From Paraburkholderia translucens (GTDB lineage Bacteria > Pseudomonadota > Gammaproteobacteria > Burkholderiales > Burkholderiaceae), in assembly GCF_020881035.1 (NCBI RefSeq), contig NZ_JAJITC010000006.1, positions 372,001 through 436,000 of the forward strand: a stretch of DNA of 64,000 nucleotides, written 5' to 3'. The stretch's first letter is position 1. Each line of letters begins with the position of its first letter. The translations under genes were made by a program, and so were the position numbers. The notes beneath the pieces were generated by a model, which made no database searches, was not told the DNA's origin, and saw nothing but the letters and a program-made list of their open reading frames with translations. Of this stretch, positions 16,136 to 24,655 are shown piece after piece.

Positions 16136-16686
16136 TGCGCGCTCCGCGCTCGGCGTGACACGTAGGCTTGCGGCGCGCCATCCAGGGCCGCGGCGTTCGT
16201 TGTCGTCATGAATGTGATGTCTCGTGGGCAGGCGGGCAAGCAGGCAGATGCTGCGGATCGGTTCCGAGGCGGCAGCGCAGACTGCGGAAATCGGGCATTC
16301 TAGACGGGATGTTCGCAAACGGGTCTGCGCTTTTTCGTCGAACGGGCGCAATTAGCCGTGCGCATTGGACGTCGATGCACTAGAACATAACTTCATGCGT
16401 CGCGGCCGGCGGATGCTCTTGCTGTCCGTCATTGGCTCGCGCGTGAATCTTGCTACAAAGCTTTGCACGCTGTGGCGGCATCAGTCGCCAGACCGACAGC
16501 CACAGCTGTATGAAACGAGCAGTACCTTCGAGCCGGGTCGACGAATGCAGCTCCGAGCGCAGTCTTGGAGGCTGCCGCGAACCGACGCCCGCGCATCTCG
16601 CCCACGGCATGCCGTAACCGCGTTTCATCGCGCATGCCACCGCCCGGCAGCAATCCCGCTCATCGAATGTGACTACTGGAGCCAGC
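16136..16686. other. 550-base intergenic region between divergent rarD-like and egtD
   Basis: No convincing gene, promoter motif or repeat. Open frames here are Arg/Pro/Ser-rich shadows without ribosome binding sites. In particular, no trace of egtB was seen next to egtD. Confidence 0.5.
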
Positions 16687-17670
16687 ATGACCCAGCCAGC
16701 CCTATCGCTCAGCAACTCGCCGTCCGAACTGCGCCGCGCCTTTGCCGCCGAAGTGTCCGCCGGCCTCACCCACACGCCGCAGAAGGAGTTGCCGTCGAAG
16801 TATCTGTACGACGAAGTCGGCTCCGCTCTTTTTGAAGTGATTACCGTATTGCCCGAATACGGCGTCACGCGCGCCGAAGAACGGCTGCTCGCGAAGCACG
16901 CGGCCGATATCGTCGAGCACCTGCCGCATGACGTGACGGTTGCCGAACTCGGCAGCGGCAGCGGGCGTAAAACGCGGCGCATTCTCGAAGCGCTGTGTAA
17001 AAAACGCCCTACTTCCTACTGCCCGATTGAAATTTCGCGCAGCGCATTGCAGTTGTGCCGGCGCGAACTCGGCGACATCGAGCGAATTTCGATCGTTGGT
17101 TACGAGCGCGATTATCTGGCCGGTCTCGCCGAAGTGAGCCGGCAGCGTGCGCCCGGCGACCGCTTACTCGTCCTGTTTCTCGGCAGTACGATCGGCAACT
17201 TCGGCCGGCTCGCGGCGACGCGTTTTCTGCGCGACATCCGCAACATGCTCGCGCCCGGCGACGCGTTGCTGCTCGGCACCGATCTGATCAAACCGACGCC
17301 GGTGCTGATCGCCGCCTACGACGATGCGATCGGCGTGACCGCATCGTTCAACCTCAACCTGCTCGCGCGGATCAACCGCGAACTCGACGGCGACTTTCCG
17401 CTCGAAGCGTTCGAGCACGTTGCGCGGTTCAATCCGGACGCGCGCAGCATCGAGATGCATCTGCGCGCCAAGCGCGATATCACCGCGCACGTGCGCGCCG
17501 CGCAACTGACGGTGTCGCTCAAGGAAGGCGAGACGATCTGGACCGAAAGCAGCCACAAGTATCGCGCGGAGGAATTGCCCGCGATCGCCGGCGGCGCCGG
17601 TTTCGTGTGCAGCCATCAATGGATCGAGGATGAATGGGGATTCGCGGAGAGTTTGCTGGTGGCGCGCTAA
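16687..17670 (+). CDS. egtD: L-histidine N-alpha-methyltransferase EgtD
   Basis: 327 residues. EgtD trimethylates histidine with S-adenosylmethionine to hercynine, the first step of ergothioneine synthesis. Family motifs: PQKELPSKYLYDEVGSALFE at the N-terminus, ITVLPEYGVTRAEERLL, the SAM loop VAELGSGSGRKTRRIL, FLGSTIGNF, and the C-terminal ETIWTESSHKYRAEELPAI. The ATG at 16687 has tggagcc upstream; a GTG 18 bases earlier is possible. No egtB or other pathway gene is in the window, so ergothioneine formation depends on genes elsewhere. Confidence 0.9.
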   Translation: MTQPALSLSNSPSELRRAFAAEVSAGLTHTPQKELPSKYLYDEVGSALFEVITVLPEYGVTRAEERLLAKHAADIVEHLPHDVTVAELGSGSGRKTRRILEALCKKRPTSYCPIEISRSALQLCRRELGDIERISIVGYERDYLAGLAEVSRQRAPGDRLLVLFLGSTIGNFGRLAATRFLRDIRNMLAPGDALLLGTDLIKPTPVLIAAYDDAIGVTASFNLNLLARINRELDGDFPLEAFEHVARFNPDARSIEMHLRAKRDITAHVRAAQLTVSLKEGETIWTESSHKYRAEELPAIAGGAGFVCSHQWIEDEWGFAESLLVAR

Positions 17671-17707
17671 GCGCTGAGAACCCGGCAAATGCGTCTCCCA
17701 CGACAAA

Positions 17708-17745
17708 GCGGCGCGCCTTCCTCAGGATGGCGCGCCGCGTTTTTT
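17708..17745 (+). terminator. intrinsic terminator after egtD
   Basis: GCGGCGCGCC-N11-GGCGCGCCGC, a 10-base GC-rich stem followed by a GTTTTTT run, 38 bases after the egtD stop. It also lies just past the end of the opposing acylphosphatase gene. Confidence 0.85.
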
Positions 17746-17763
17746 ATCTCGCGTGGCTCAAGC

Positions 17764-18057
17764 TCAATGCTGCTCGAACCGTTCGTACCGTTTGTCCGTC
17801 GCTCGCTCCTCGCCGCTCACCTCGGTCACGCGCGCCGCCGGCGGTCCGTGACGCAGCCACGACAGCATCCGGTCGATCTGATTGGCCGGTCCCTGCAACA
17901 TCGCTTCGACGGAACCGTCGTCGAGATTCGCAACCCATCCCTTGATGCCCAGCGCGTGCGCCTGGCGCACCGTCGCGTGGCGAAAGCCGACGCCCTGCAC
18001 GATGCCGCGCACCCGCGCGTAATACGTTTCGATCCGCTCGTCCAGATCCGGGACCAT
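17764..18057 (-). CDS. acyP: acylphosphatase
   Basis: 97 residues, the usual size. It hydrolyses the carboxyl-phosphate bond of acyl phosphates. The phosphate-binding loop with catalytic Arg is GIVQGVGFRHATV, and the catalytic Asn is in KGWVANLDDGSVEAM. The ATG at 18057 is preferred to the open frame further up because of the strong GAGGAGG upstream. It is divergent from hpnA (138 bases between starts). Confidence 0.93.
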   Translation of the reverse strand: MVPDLDERIETYYARVRGIVQGVGFRHATVRQAHALGIKGWVANLDDGSVEAMLQGPANQIDRMLSWLRHGPPAARVTEVSGEERATDKRYERFEQH

Positions 18058-18195
18058 GCCGCTACCTCCTCTTGATGCCTGACAGTCTTTCAAGCCGGCA
18101 TTCTAGTCGCGTCGCGGCGAGCGTGCTCGACAACGCCCATCGGTCGAGCGCGCCACGTACAATCCGTCGACCTTCATGCAGGAAATGGACACAGA

Positions 18196-19206
18196 ATGAC
18201 CGAACAGAATCGCGATCTCGTGCTCGTGACCGGCGCGTCCGGCTTCGTGGGCTCATCGGTGGCGCGCATCGCGCAGAACAAGGGATTCCGCGTGCGCGTG
18301 CTGGTGCGCGCGACGAGTCCGCGCAAGAACGTCGAGTCGCTCGATGCCGAAATCGTCGTCGGCGACATGCGCGACGAAGCGTCGATGCGCAACGCGCTGC
18401 GCGGCGTACGCTATCTGCTGCACGTGGCCGCCGATTACCGGTTGTGGGCGCCGGACCCCGGCGAAATCGAGCGCGCGAATCTCGAAGGCACCGAAGCGAC
18501 GATGCGCGCGGCGCTGAAGGAAGGCGTCGAGCGCATCGTATACACGAGCAGCGTCGCGACGCTGAAGGTGACAAGCTCCGGCCGGTCCGCCGACGAAACC
18601 TCTCCGCTTCGCGCCGACCAGGCGATCGGCGTCTACAAGCGCAGCAAGGTGCTGGCCGAACGCGCGGTCGAGCGCATGATCGCCGAGGATGGCCTGCCCG
18701 CGGTGATCGTCAATCCGTCAACGCCGATCGGCCCGCGCGACGTGAAACCGACGCCGACTGGACGCATCATCCTCGAAGCGGCGCTCGGCAAGATCCCCGC
18801 ATTCGTCGATACGGGCCTGAACCTCGTGCATGTCGACGACGTCGCCGCCGGCCATTTTCTCGCACTCGAACGCGGCAAGATCGGCGAGCGCTATATCCTC
18901 GGCGGCGAAAACCTGCCGCTGCAGCAGATGCTCGCCGATATCGCCGCGCTGACCGGCCGCAAGGCGCCGACGCTGAGTCTGCCGCGCTGGCCTTTGTATC
19001 CGCTCGCAATGGGTGCGGAAGCGCTCGCCAGGTTCACGAAGCGCGAACCGTTCGTCACCGTCGACGGGCTGAAGATGTCTAAAAACAAGATGTATTTCAC
19101 GTCGGCGAAGGCCGAGCGCGAACTCGGATTTCGCGCGAGGCCTTACCGCGAGGGTCTCGCCGATGCGCTCGAATGGTTCCGGCAGGCGGGCTACCTGAAG
19201 GACTGA
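18196..19206 (+). CDS. hpnA: hopanoid-associated sugar epimerase HpnA
   Basis: 336 residues, extended short-chain dehydrogenase/epimerase. Rossmann NAD(P) motif VTGASGFVGSSVA at the N-terminus; catalytic YKRSK (Tyr-x3-Lys) after YTSSVATLK. HpnA is a putative NAD-sugar epimerase tied to hopanoid side-chain formation; the exact substrate is not proven. It opens the hopanoid region on this strand and is followed by a gene of unknown function and convergent hpnB. Confidence 0.88.
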   Translation: MTEQNRDLVLVTGASGFVGSSVARIAQNKGFRVRVLVRATSPRKNVESLDAEIVVGDMRDEASMRNALRGVRYLLHVAADYRLWAPDPGEIERANLEGTEATMRAALKEGVERIVYTSSVATLKVTSSGRSADETSPLRADQAIGVYKRSKVLAERAVERMIAEDGLPAVIVNPSTPIGPRDVKPTPTGRIILEAALGKIPAFVDTGLNLVHVDDVAAGHFLALERGKIGERYILGGENLPLQQMLADIAALTGRKAPTLSLPRWPLYPLAMGAEALARFTKREPFVTVDGLKMSKNKMYFTSAKAERELGFRARPYREGLADALEWFRQAGYLKD

Positions 19207-19305
19207 ACAGCGGCCGTAAGCATTTTGTTACAAGTCCCGGGCCGCCGACGGGTCCAAGCGCGCGCGCAGCAGGTAAAATCGCGGGTCCTACCAGAGAAAC
19301 CTCGC

Positions 19306-19833
19306 ATGAATCTTCACGAACAGCTCGGCGCGCTGGAAATGGGCGTCGACCAGCTCATTCAGGCTGTCGTGGCCACGCAGGCCGAAAACAAACCCGAGAC
19401 AAGCACTGACGCAGCGGTGGAGCAAGACTCGCATGACACCGCAGCAGACGCGGCAGCGCAACAGCACGCGAACATCGAAGCGAACGTTGCGCTGGCCGAC
19501 CAGCAATTCCAGCCGACGCTGCATATCGATCGCCCAGCGCGCGACGAGATCACGATGACGATCGGCAATCAGACCGTCGCGCTACGGCCCGAACAGATCA
19601 GCCGCCTGATCGAGGAACTGTCGAACGCGCGCGCGTCGATGACGCCGGAGCAACCGCCGGGCATCCCGCCGGGCTGGCAATTCGCATCGACGAAGAATCC
19701 GATGATGGCCGTGCAGAAGCAGTCGAACGGCGACCGCCTGCTCGTGATGCGCCACACTGGTCACGGCTGGGTGCCGTTCACGTTCTCGCCCGACGTCGTG
19801 ATCCAGATGTACATGATGCTCACGAATGCGTGA
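19306..19833 (+). CDS. conserved hypothetical protein in the hopanoid region
   Basis: 175 residues, soluble. Starts MNLHEQLGALEMGVDQLIQA; a Gln/Ala/Asp-rich linker (~25-65) is followed by an ordered part with IDRPARDEITMTIGNQTVAL, RPEQISRLIEELSNARASMT and PPGWQFASTKNPMMAVQKQS, ending FTFSPDVVIQMYMMLTNA. No recognised domain or catalytic motif. The ATG at 19306 follows agagaaacc. It is the only gene of this stretch without a hopanoid annotation and lies between hpnA and hpnB. Confidence 0.75.
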   Translation: MNLHEQLGALEMGVDQLIQAVVATQAENKPETSTDAAVEQDSHDTAADAAAQQHANIEANVALADQQFQPTLHIDRPARDEITMTIGNQTVALRPEQISRLIEELSNARASMTPEQPPGIPPGWQFASTKNPMMAVQKQSNGDRLLVMRHTGHGWVPFTFSPDVVIQMYMMLTNA

Positions 19834-19852
19834 CGTAAAGCGCGTGATGTAA

Positions 19853-19878
19853 AAAAAGCGGCGTAACGGCCGCTTTTT
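19853..19878. terminator. bidirectional intrinsic terminator
   Basis: AAAAAGCGGC-GTAACG-GCCGCTTTTT lies between two convergent genes; it has A- and T-runs on both sides and works in either direction. Confidence 0.9.
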
Positions 19879-19883
19879 CCATT

Positions 19884-21056
19884 TCAACGCTCCTGCACCG
19901 GCGCCTGCACGCGAGCCTTCCACTGGCCGCCCTTGCCACGCCAATAGCGCACCGCCGACGCGAACGTCGCGCCGACATAAAACAACGCCACGAGCGGCAA
20001 AAACGGCGCCCACAGCGGCGAGCGACGGTAGTAGACGAGCATCGGCGCATACGCGCAGCACATCGCCGCCCACGCGAGCCAGGCCGGCCAGCCGAGCGGC
20101 CCGAGGACCAAGGCCGCGACCGGCGGCAGCAGATAGATGATCGCCATGCCTAAAAGCGTGCCCGCAAGTAGCAGCGGCGAATAGCGCAGCTGCGTGAACG
20201 CGGTGCGCGCAATCATGTTCCAGATCTCGCGCCAGCTATCGTAGGGACGCAGCGACACGCTGTTCGCCGCGACGTCGAGCCGGATCGGATGACGGCCGGT
20301 GCCGCGATGCTTGATGCGCGAGGCGAGGCTGCAATCGTCGATCAGCTCGGCGCGGATCGACTCGATGCCGCCCGCTTCCTCGAGCGCCGCGCGGCGCACC
20401 AGCATGCAGCCGCCCGCCGCGGCCGCGGTGCGATTGCGTGGATTGTTGACCCACGCAAACGGATACAGCTTCGCAAAGAAGAACACGAACGCCGGAATCA
20501 GCGCCTTTTCCCAGAACGAATCGCAGCGCAGCCGCACCATCAGCGAGACGAGGTCACGCTTCTCGGCATCCGCGCGAGCGACCAGCTGTGCGAGCGCATC
20601 GGCGGGATGGCCGATGTCGGCATCGGTCAGCAACAGGAACTCGGCGGGCAGATGGAGCGTGCGCACCGCCTCGATGCCCTGCGACTGTGCCCACACCTTG
20701 CCGGACCAACCCGGCGGCAACGGCTTTGCGCTCAGCACCGTCAGACGCTCGGGGCATTGCAGTCGCAACGCGGCGGCACGCGCGGCGTCGGCGGTCCCGT
20801 CGGTGCTGTGATCGTCGACGACGATCACATGGAACGCCCCCGGATAGTCCTGCTTGAGCAGCGACGTGACCGCCTCGGCGATCACGTCGACTTCATTGCG
20901 GGCCGGCACGACGGCCGCGACCGCCGGCCATACTTCGCGCGACGCGATGGTGAGGGGCGCGGCGGGACGCGCACGCCAGAAGCCGCCGCGCGCGAACAGC
21001 AGCACGCACCAGATCAGCAGGGAAACACAGGAAAGAACGAACAGAGCCACCGCCAT
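19884..21056 (-). CDS. hpnB: hopene-associated glycosyltransferase HpnB
   Basis: 390 residues. A family-2 (GT-A) glycosyltransferase with an N-terminal helix (LFVLSCVSLLIWCVLLF), nucleotide-sugar fold AVVPARNEVDVIAEAV, IVVDDHSTDGTAD, the metal-binding LLLTDADIGH, and acceptor-side motifs (GGCMLVRRAALEEAGGI; ELIDDCSLA). Three C-terminal helices anchor it in the inner membrane. It probably glycosylates hopanoid side chains. It is convergent with the hypothetical gene at 19306 and divergent from ispH. Confidence 0.87.
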   Translation of the reverse strand: MAVALFVLSCVSLLIWCVLLFARGGFWRARPAAPLTIASREVWPAVAAVVPARNEVDVIAEAVTSLLKQDYPGAFHVIVVDDHSTDGTADAARAAALRLQCPERLTVLSAKPLPPGWSGKVWAQSQGIEAVRTLHLPAEFLLLTDADIGHPADALAQLVARADAEKRDLVSLMVRLRCDSFWEKALIPAFVFFFAKLYPFAWVNNPRNRTAAAAGGCMLVRRAALEEAGGIESIRAELIDDCSLASRIKHRGTGRHPIRLDVAANSVSLRPYDSWREIWNMIARTAFTQLRYSPLLLAGTLLGMAIIYLLPPVAALVLGPLGWPAWLAWAAMCCAYAPMLVYYRRSPLWAPFLPLVALFYVGATFASAVRYWRGKGGQWKARVQAPVQER

Positions 21057-21589
21057 TAAGCCTTACCCTCGATTGAGCGCACCGCCACGCCGACGCACCT
21101 GGATAGTTGCATTGTCAAGGCGCGCGCCGCCACCACGCACCCGTCGGACAGATTGAATACCGTCACCTTCACCGGCGATATCGGCCGCAGTGCGCGCGAC
21201 CTGGTGGATAATACGGACAGGCGCGCAGCGCCTGCGCCAGCAACACGCTCGGGATCGGAAAGGTTCATGCTAATCGGCATCCATCCAGCGAGCATCGAAA
21301 CCATTCTGTAATACAGCGCGCTTTGTGCGCGGCAAGGATCGGTAGTTTAAGGGTTCCGCCGTGACGGTGCAGCGACGGTTCTCTGCAACGCACCGCGGCT
21401 ATGGCAAGCGCCCCACACAGGGGCTGGGCCAAAAAGCAAAGCAGTCCCGATAGCGTTAGAATGCGCGTTTGGTTTTGCTGTACCGGCCCGTCGCCGGGGC
21501 TCAAGACGTCAACTAATCACGATGTGCGCGGCGATAAAGTCAGTTTCACGACTTCTTCGATACCCGCCTTAGTCGGAGTTCGCCAATTT
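21057..21589. other. 533-base region between divergent hpnB and ispH
   Basis: No certain gene. A minus-strand frame of 82 residues (21056-21304) ends right at the hpnB start and would be coupled to it, but shows no family motif, so it was not called. The rest probably holds the promoters of hpnB and of ispH-hpnH. I could not pick convincing -35/-10 pairs. Confidence 0.45.
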
Positions 21590-22534
21590 ATGCGAGTCAT
21601 CCTTGCTCAGCCCCGCGGCTTTTGTGCGGGCGTTGTCCGCGCAATCGAAATCGTCGATCGTGCGTTACAGCATCACGGCGCGCCCGTGTATGTCCGCCAC
21701 GAGATTGTCCACAATCGTCACGTGGTCGACAATCTGCGCCAGAAGGGCGCGCGTTTCGTCGAGGAGCTCGATGAAGTGCCGCAAGGTGCAGTGGCGATAT
21801 TCAGCGCACACGGCGTCGCGCAAAGCGTCGAGCGCGACGCGCAAGCGCGCGGTCTCGACGTGCTCGACGCGACCTGCCCGCTCGTGACCAAGGTGCACGT
21901 GCAGGGACGTCAGTACGTGGCCGCCGGCCGCACGCTGATCCTGATCGGCCACGCCGGCCATCCCGAAGTGGAAGGCACGATCGGCCAGATTCCCGGCAAG
22001 GTGCTGCTCGTGCAAAGCGAGGCCGAAGTCGCGCAGCTCGACCTGGCGCTCGACACGCCGCTCGCCTACGTCACGCAAACCACGCTGTCGGTCGACGACA
22101 CCCGCGGCATCATCGACGCGCTGTTGCGCCGCTTCAACGACATCGTGGGTCCGGACACGCGCGACATCTGCTACGCGACGCAGAACCGCCAGGCGGCGGT
22201 GCGCGAATTGAGCAAAGAAGTCGACGTGCTGCTGGTGGTCGGCGCGACCAACAGCTCGAACTCGAACCGGTTGCGCGAAATCGGCAGCGAGAGCGGCGTG
22301 GCCAGCTACCTCGTCGCCGACGGCTCCGAAGTGAAGCCGGAATGGTTCACCAACGTGCGAGCGGTCGGCATTACGGCCGGCGCGTCGGCACCGGAAGAAA
22401 TGGTCGAAAACGTAATCGATGCGCTACGCGCACTGGGGCCCGTCGATGTCACGACGATGGCGGGCCGTGAAGAAAAAGTCGAATTCAAGTTGCCATCGAA
22501 ACTGATGCAACCACTCGCTGCACGCGAAGTTTAA
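21590..22534 (+). CDS. ispH: 4-hydroxy-3-methylbut-2-enyl diphosphate reductase IspH
   Basis: 314 residues. The last step of the MEP pathway: reduction of HMBPP to IPP and DMAPP with a [4Fe-4S] cluster. The three cluster ligands are Cys12 (GFCAGV), Cys96 (LDATCPLV) and Cys194 (DICYATQNR); HAGHPE and TNSSNSNR motifs are present. The ATG at 21590 begins the conserved [15 protein letters not shown]; longer frames are not supported. hpnH follows ten bases after the stop, so this copy is cotranscribed with a hopanoid gene and may be a dedicated supply enzyme, while a housekeeping copy is expected elsewhere. Confidence 0.94.
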   Translation: MRVILAQPRGFCAGVVRAIEIVDRALQHHGAPVYVRHEIVHNRHVVDNLRQKGARFVEELDEVPQGAVAIFSAHGVAQSVERDAQARGLDVLDATCPLVTKVHVQGRQYVAAGRTLILIGHAGHPEVEGTIGQIPGKVLLVQSEAEVAQLDLALDTPLAYVTQTTLSVDDTRGIIDALLRRFNDIVGPDTRDICYATQNRQAAVRELSKEVDVLLVVGATNSSNSNRLREIGSESGVASYLVADGSEVKPEWFTNVRAVGITAGASAPEEMVENVIDALRALGPVDVTTMAGREEKVEFKLPSKLMQPLAAREV

Positions 22535-22544
22535 GGAGGACGCC

Positions 22545-23699
22545 TTGTCTATTCCGCTGCTACAGAAGGTCCGCGTCGGCGCATACATCATGCGCCAGCA
22601 TCTCTCCGGCAACAAACGCTATCCGCTCGCCCTGATGCTGGAGCCGCTGTTTCGCTGCAATCTCGCCTGCAATGGCTGCGGCAAGATCGACTATCCGGAT
22701 CCGATCCTGAACCAGCGCCTGTCGCTGGAAGAATGCCTGCAGGCCGTCGACGAATGCGGCGCACCGGTCGTGTCGATCGCGGGTGGCGAGCCGCTCCTGC
22801 ACAAGGAAATGCCGCAGATCGTCAAGGGCATCATGGCGCGCAAGAAGTTCGTGTACCTGTGCACGAACGCGCTCCTGATGGAAAAGAAGATGGACGACTA
22901 CGAGCCGAATCCGTACTTCGTCTGGTCGGTCCACCTCGACGGCGACAAGGAAACGCACGATCACTCGGTGTCGCAGGAAGGCGTGTACGAGAAGGCCGTT
23001 GCCGCGATCCGCGAAGCGAAGCGCCGCGGCTTCCGCGTGAACATCAACTGCACGCTGTTCAACGACGCGCAGCCGGAGCGTGTGGCGAAGTTCTTCGACA
23101 CGCTGGGCCCGATGGGTGTCGACGGCATCACGGTGTCGCCGGGATATGCCTATGAGCGCGCGCCGGACCAGCAGCACTTCCTGAACCGCGACAAGACCAA
23201 GCAGCTGTTCCGCGAAATCTTCAAGCGCGGCAACAACGGCAAGAACTGGTCCTTCAGCCAGTCGGCTATGTTCCTCGACTTCCTCGCGGGCAACCAGACC
23301 TACGAATGCACGCCGTGGGGTAATCCGGCGCGAACCGTGTTCGGCTGGCAGAAGCCGTGCTATCTGGTCGGCGAAGGCTACGTGAAGACCTTCAAGGAAC
23401 TGATGGAGACCACGGACTGGGACAAGTACGGCACCGGCAACTACGAGAAGTGCGCGGACTGCATGGTCCACTGCGGTTTCGAGGCGACGGCCGTAATGGA
23501 CACGGTCGCGCATCCGCTGAAGGCACTGAAGGTCAGCATGCGTGGTCCCAAGACCACCGGCGCGTTCGCGGAAGACATCCCGCTCGACAAGCAACGCCCC
23601 GCCGAGTACGTGTTCTCGCGGCATGTCGAGATCAAGCTCGAAGAGATTACGCGCGCCGGCACGGGCAAGAAAGTGCAGACCGCAACGGCGGCGCACTGA
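22545..23699 (+). CDS. hpnH: adenosyl-hopene transferase HpnH (radical SAM)
   Basis: 384 residues. HpnH joins a 5'-deoxyadenosyl group to diploptene, the first step of C35 hopanoid side-chain synthesis. Radical SAM cluster motif CNLACNGC with Cys38, Cys42, Cys45, then SIAGGEPLLH; a C-terminal Cys-rich segment (YEKCADCMVHCGFEA) follows. The start is a TTG at 22545 with a strong AAGGAGG upstream; no nearby ATG fits. Downstream gene hpnG, needed for the next step, lies at 29.3 kb on the other strand. Confidence 0.94.
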   Translation: MSIPLLQKVRVGAYIMRQHLSGNKRYPLALMLEPLFRCNLACNGCGKIDYPDPILNQRLSLEECLQAVDECGAPVVSIAGGEPLLHKEMPQIVKGIMARKKFVYLCTNALLMEKKMDDYEPNPYFVWSVHLDGDKETHDHSVSQEGVYEKAVAAIREAKRRGFRVNINCTLFNDAQPERVAKFFDTLGPMGVDGITVSPGYAYERAPDQQHFLNRDKTKQLFREIFKRGNNGKNWSFSQSAMFLDFLAGNQTYECTPWGNPARTVFGWQKPCYLVGEGYVKTFKELMETTDWDKYGTGNYEKCADCMVHCGFEATAVMDTVAHPLKALKVSMRGPKTTGAFAEDIPLDKQRPAEYVFSRHVEIKLEEITRAGTGKKVQTATAAH

Positions 23700-23775
23700 T
23701 CGGTTGGACACGATGGCGGCCGCGTGCCGCCTCTGCATTGCGCATGGTGGTTAGCGCGTGCAGCATGAAAAAAAA

Positions 23776-23811
23776 CGCGGTGGCCAGTCAAGGCCACCGC
23801 GCTTTTTTTTT
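23776..23811. terminator. bidirectional intrinsic terminator
   Basis: CGCGGTGGCC-AGTCAA-GGCCACCGCG with eight A upstream and nine T downstream, between convergent hpnH and hpnM. Confidence 0.93.
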
Positions 23812-23837
23812 GCCGATGGAAATTTCTGTCGATCCGC

Positions 23838-24440
23838 TTACGCGCCGCGCGCGTTGTGCTCGGCCAGGAATTTGATCAGCCCGTCGATGCCGCCTTTGTT
23901 GATCTGGTCGGCGAACTGCGTCTGATACACCTGGATCAGCCACGCGCCCATCATGTTGATGTCATAGATCTTCCAGCCGGACGGACCCTTGGTGAGCCGA
24001 TAGTCGATCGCATCGTCGCCGCCGGTGCTGATGACGTGCGATTGCACGACGGCGTCGGTGGCCCCGCCTGGCAGGTTCACCGGGGCAAACTGGAACTTCA
24101 CGTCCTGGTCGCGCAATTGCGACAGCGATGCGGCATAGGTGCGCGTGAGCAGCAGCGTAAACTGCTCGTACAGCTGCTTCTGCTGCTCCGGCGTCGCGGT
24201 CGACCACGGCTTGCCGACCGCGATACGCGTAGTGCGCTGGAAGTCGGTGGCGGGCAGGAAGTGCGTCTGGACGATCTGGGTGATCTTCGCCATATCGCCG
24301 CCGCGCGCCTGCGGGTCGGCCTTCATTGCAGCCACCGTGCCTTGGACTGCACTTTTTACCACCGCGTCGGGCGCGCTTTGCGCAAACGCGGCCGTGGACA
24401 CCACGGCCGCAGCCAGAAAAGCACATAGATATTGTTTCAT
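23838..24440 (-). CDS. hpnM: HpnM, MlaC/Ttg2D-type periplasmic lipid-binding protein
   Basis: 200 residues. The ATG at 24440 begins a signal peptide (MKQYLCAFLAAAVVSTAAFAQ). The mature part is an MlaC-like (ABC-type toluene tolerance Ttg2D) domain: ITQIVQTHFLPATDFQRTTR, FTLLLTRTYAASL, GPSGWKIYDINMMGAWLIQ. MlaC proteins carry phospholipid between membranes; HpnM is the hopanoid-cluster member and may shuttle lipids or hopanoids. It is divergent from hpnN, which is thought to export hopanoids. Confidence 0.9.
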   Translation of the reverse strand: MKQYLCAFLAAAVVSTAAFAQSAPDAVVKSAVQGTVAAMKADPQARGGDMAKITQIVQTHFLPATDFQRTTRIAVGKPWSTATPEQQKQLYEQFTLLLTRTYAASLSQLRDQDVKFQFAPVNLPGGATDAVVQSHVISTGGDDAIDYRLTKGPSGWKIYDINMMGAWLIQVYQTQFADQINKGGIDGLIKFLAEHNARGA

Positions 24441-24655
24441 ACGCTTGTCTTGACTCAAAAGAAGTAGCGCCGGCGGGCTGCAGCCGCTCGGCCAAAGACG
24501 GATAGACCAGTATAGCGGGGATTGCGTTCCCATCTTGACCGCACGTACGGTCGGGAGCCGTACTTGCTACCGAAGTCGGGTTTGCTTGCCCGGCCTCTAT
24601 ATACTTATGGACCTTCGTCAAAAACAACACTCGTGATAAGGCCACGTCCGCCTAC

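Noticed and set aside
15126..16181. Minus-strand ORF of 351 aa overlapping the rarD-like gene
   Set aside because: Arg/Ala-rich shadow frame; the RarD-like frame has clear membrane helices and family motifs.
21056..21304. Minus-strand ORF of 82 aa ending at the hpnB start
   Set aside because: It would be coupled to hpnB, but shows no family motif or good start; not enough to call a gene.
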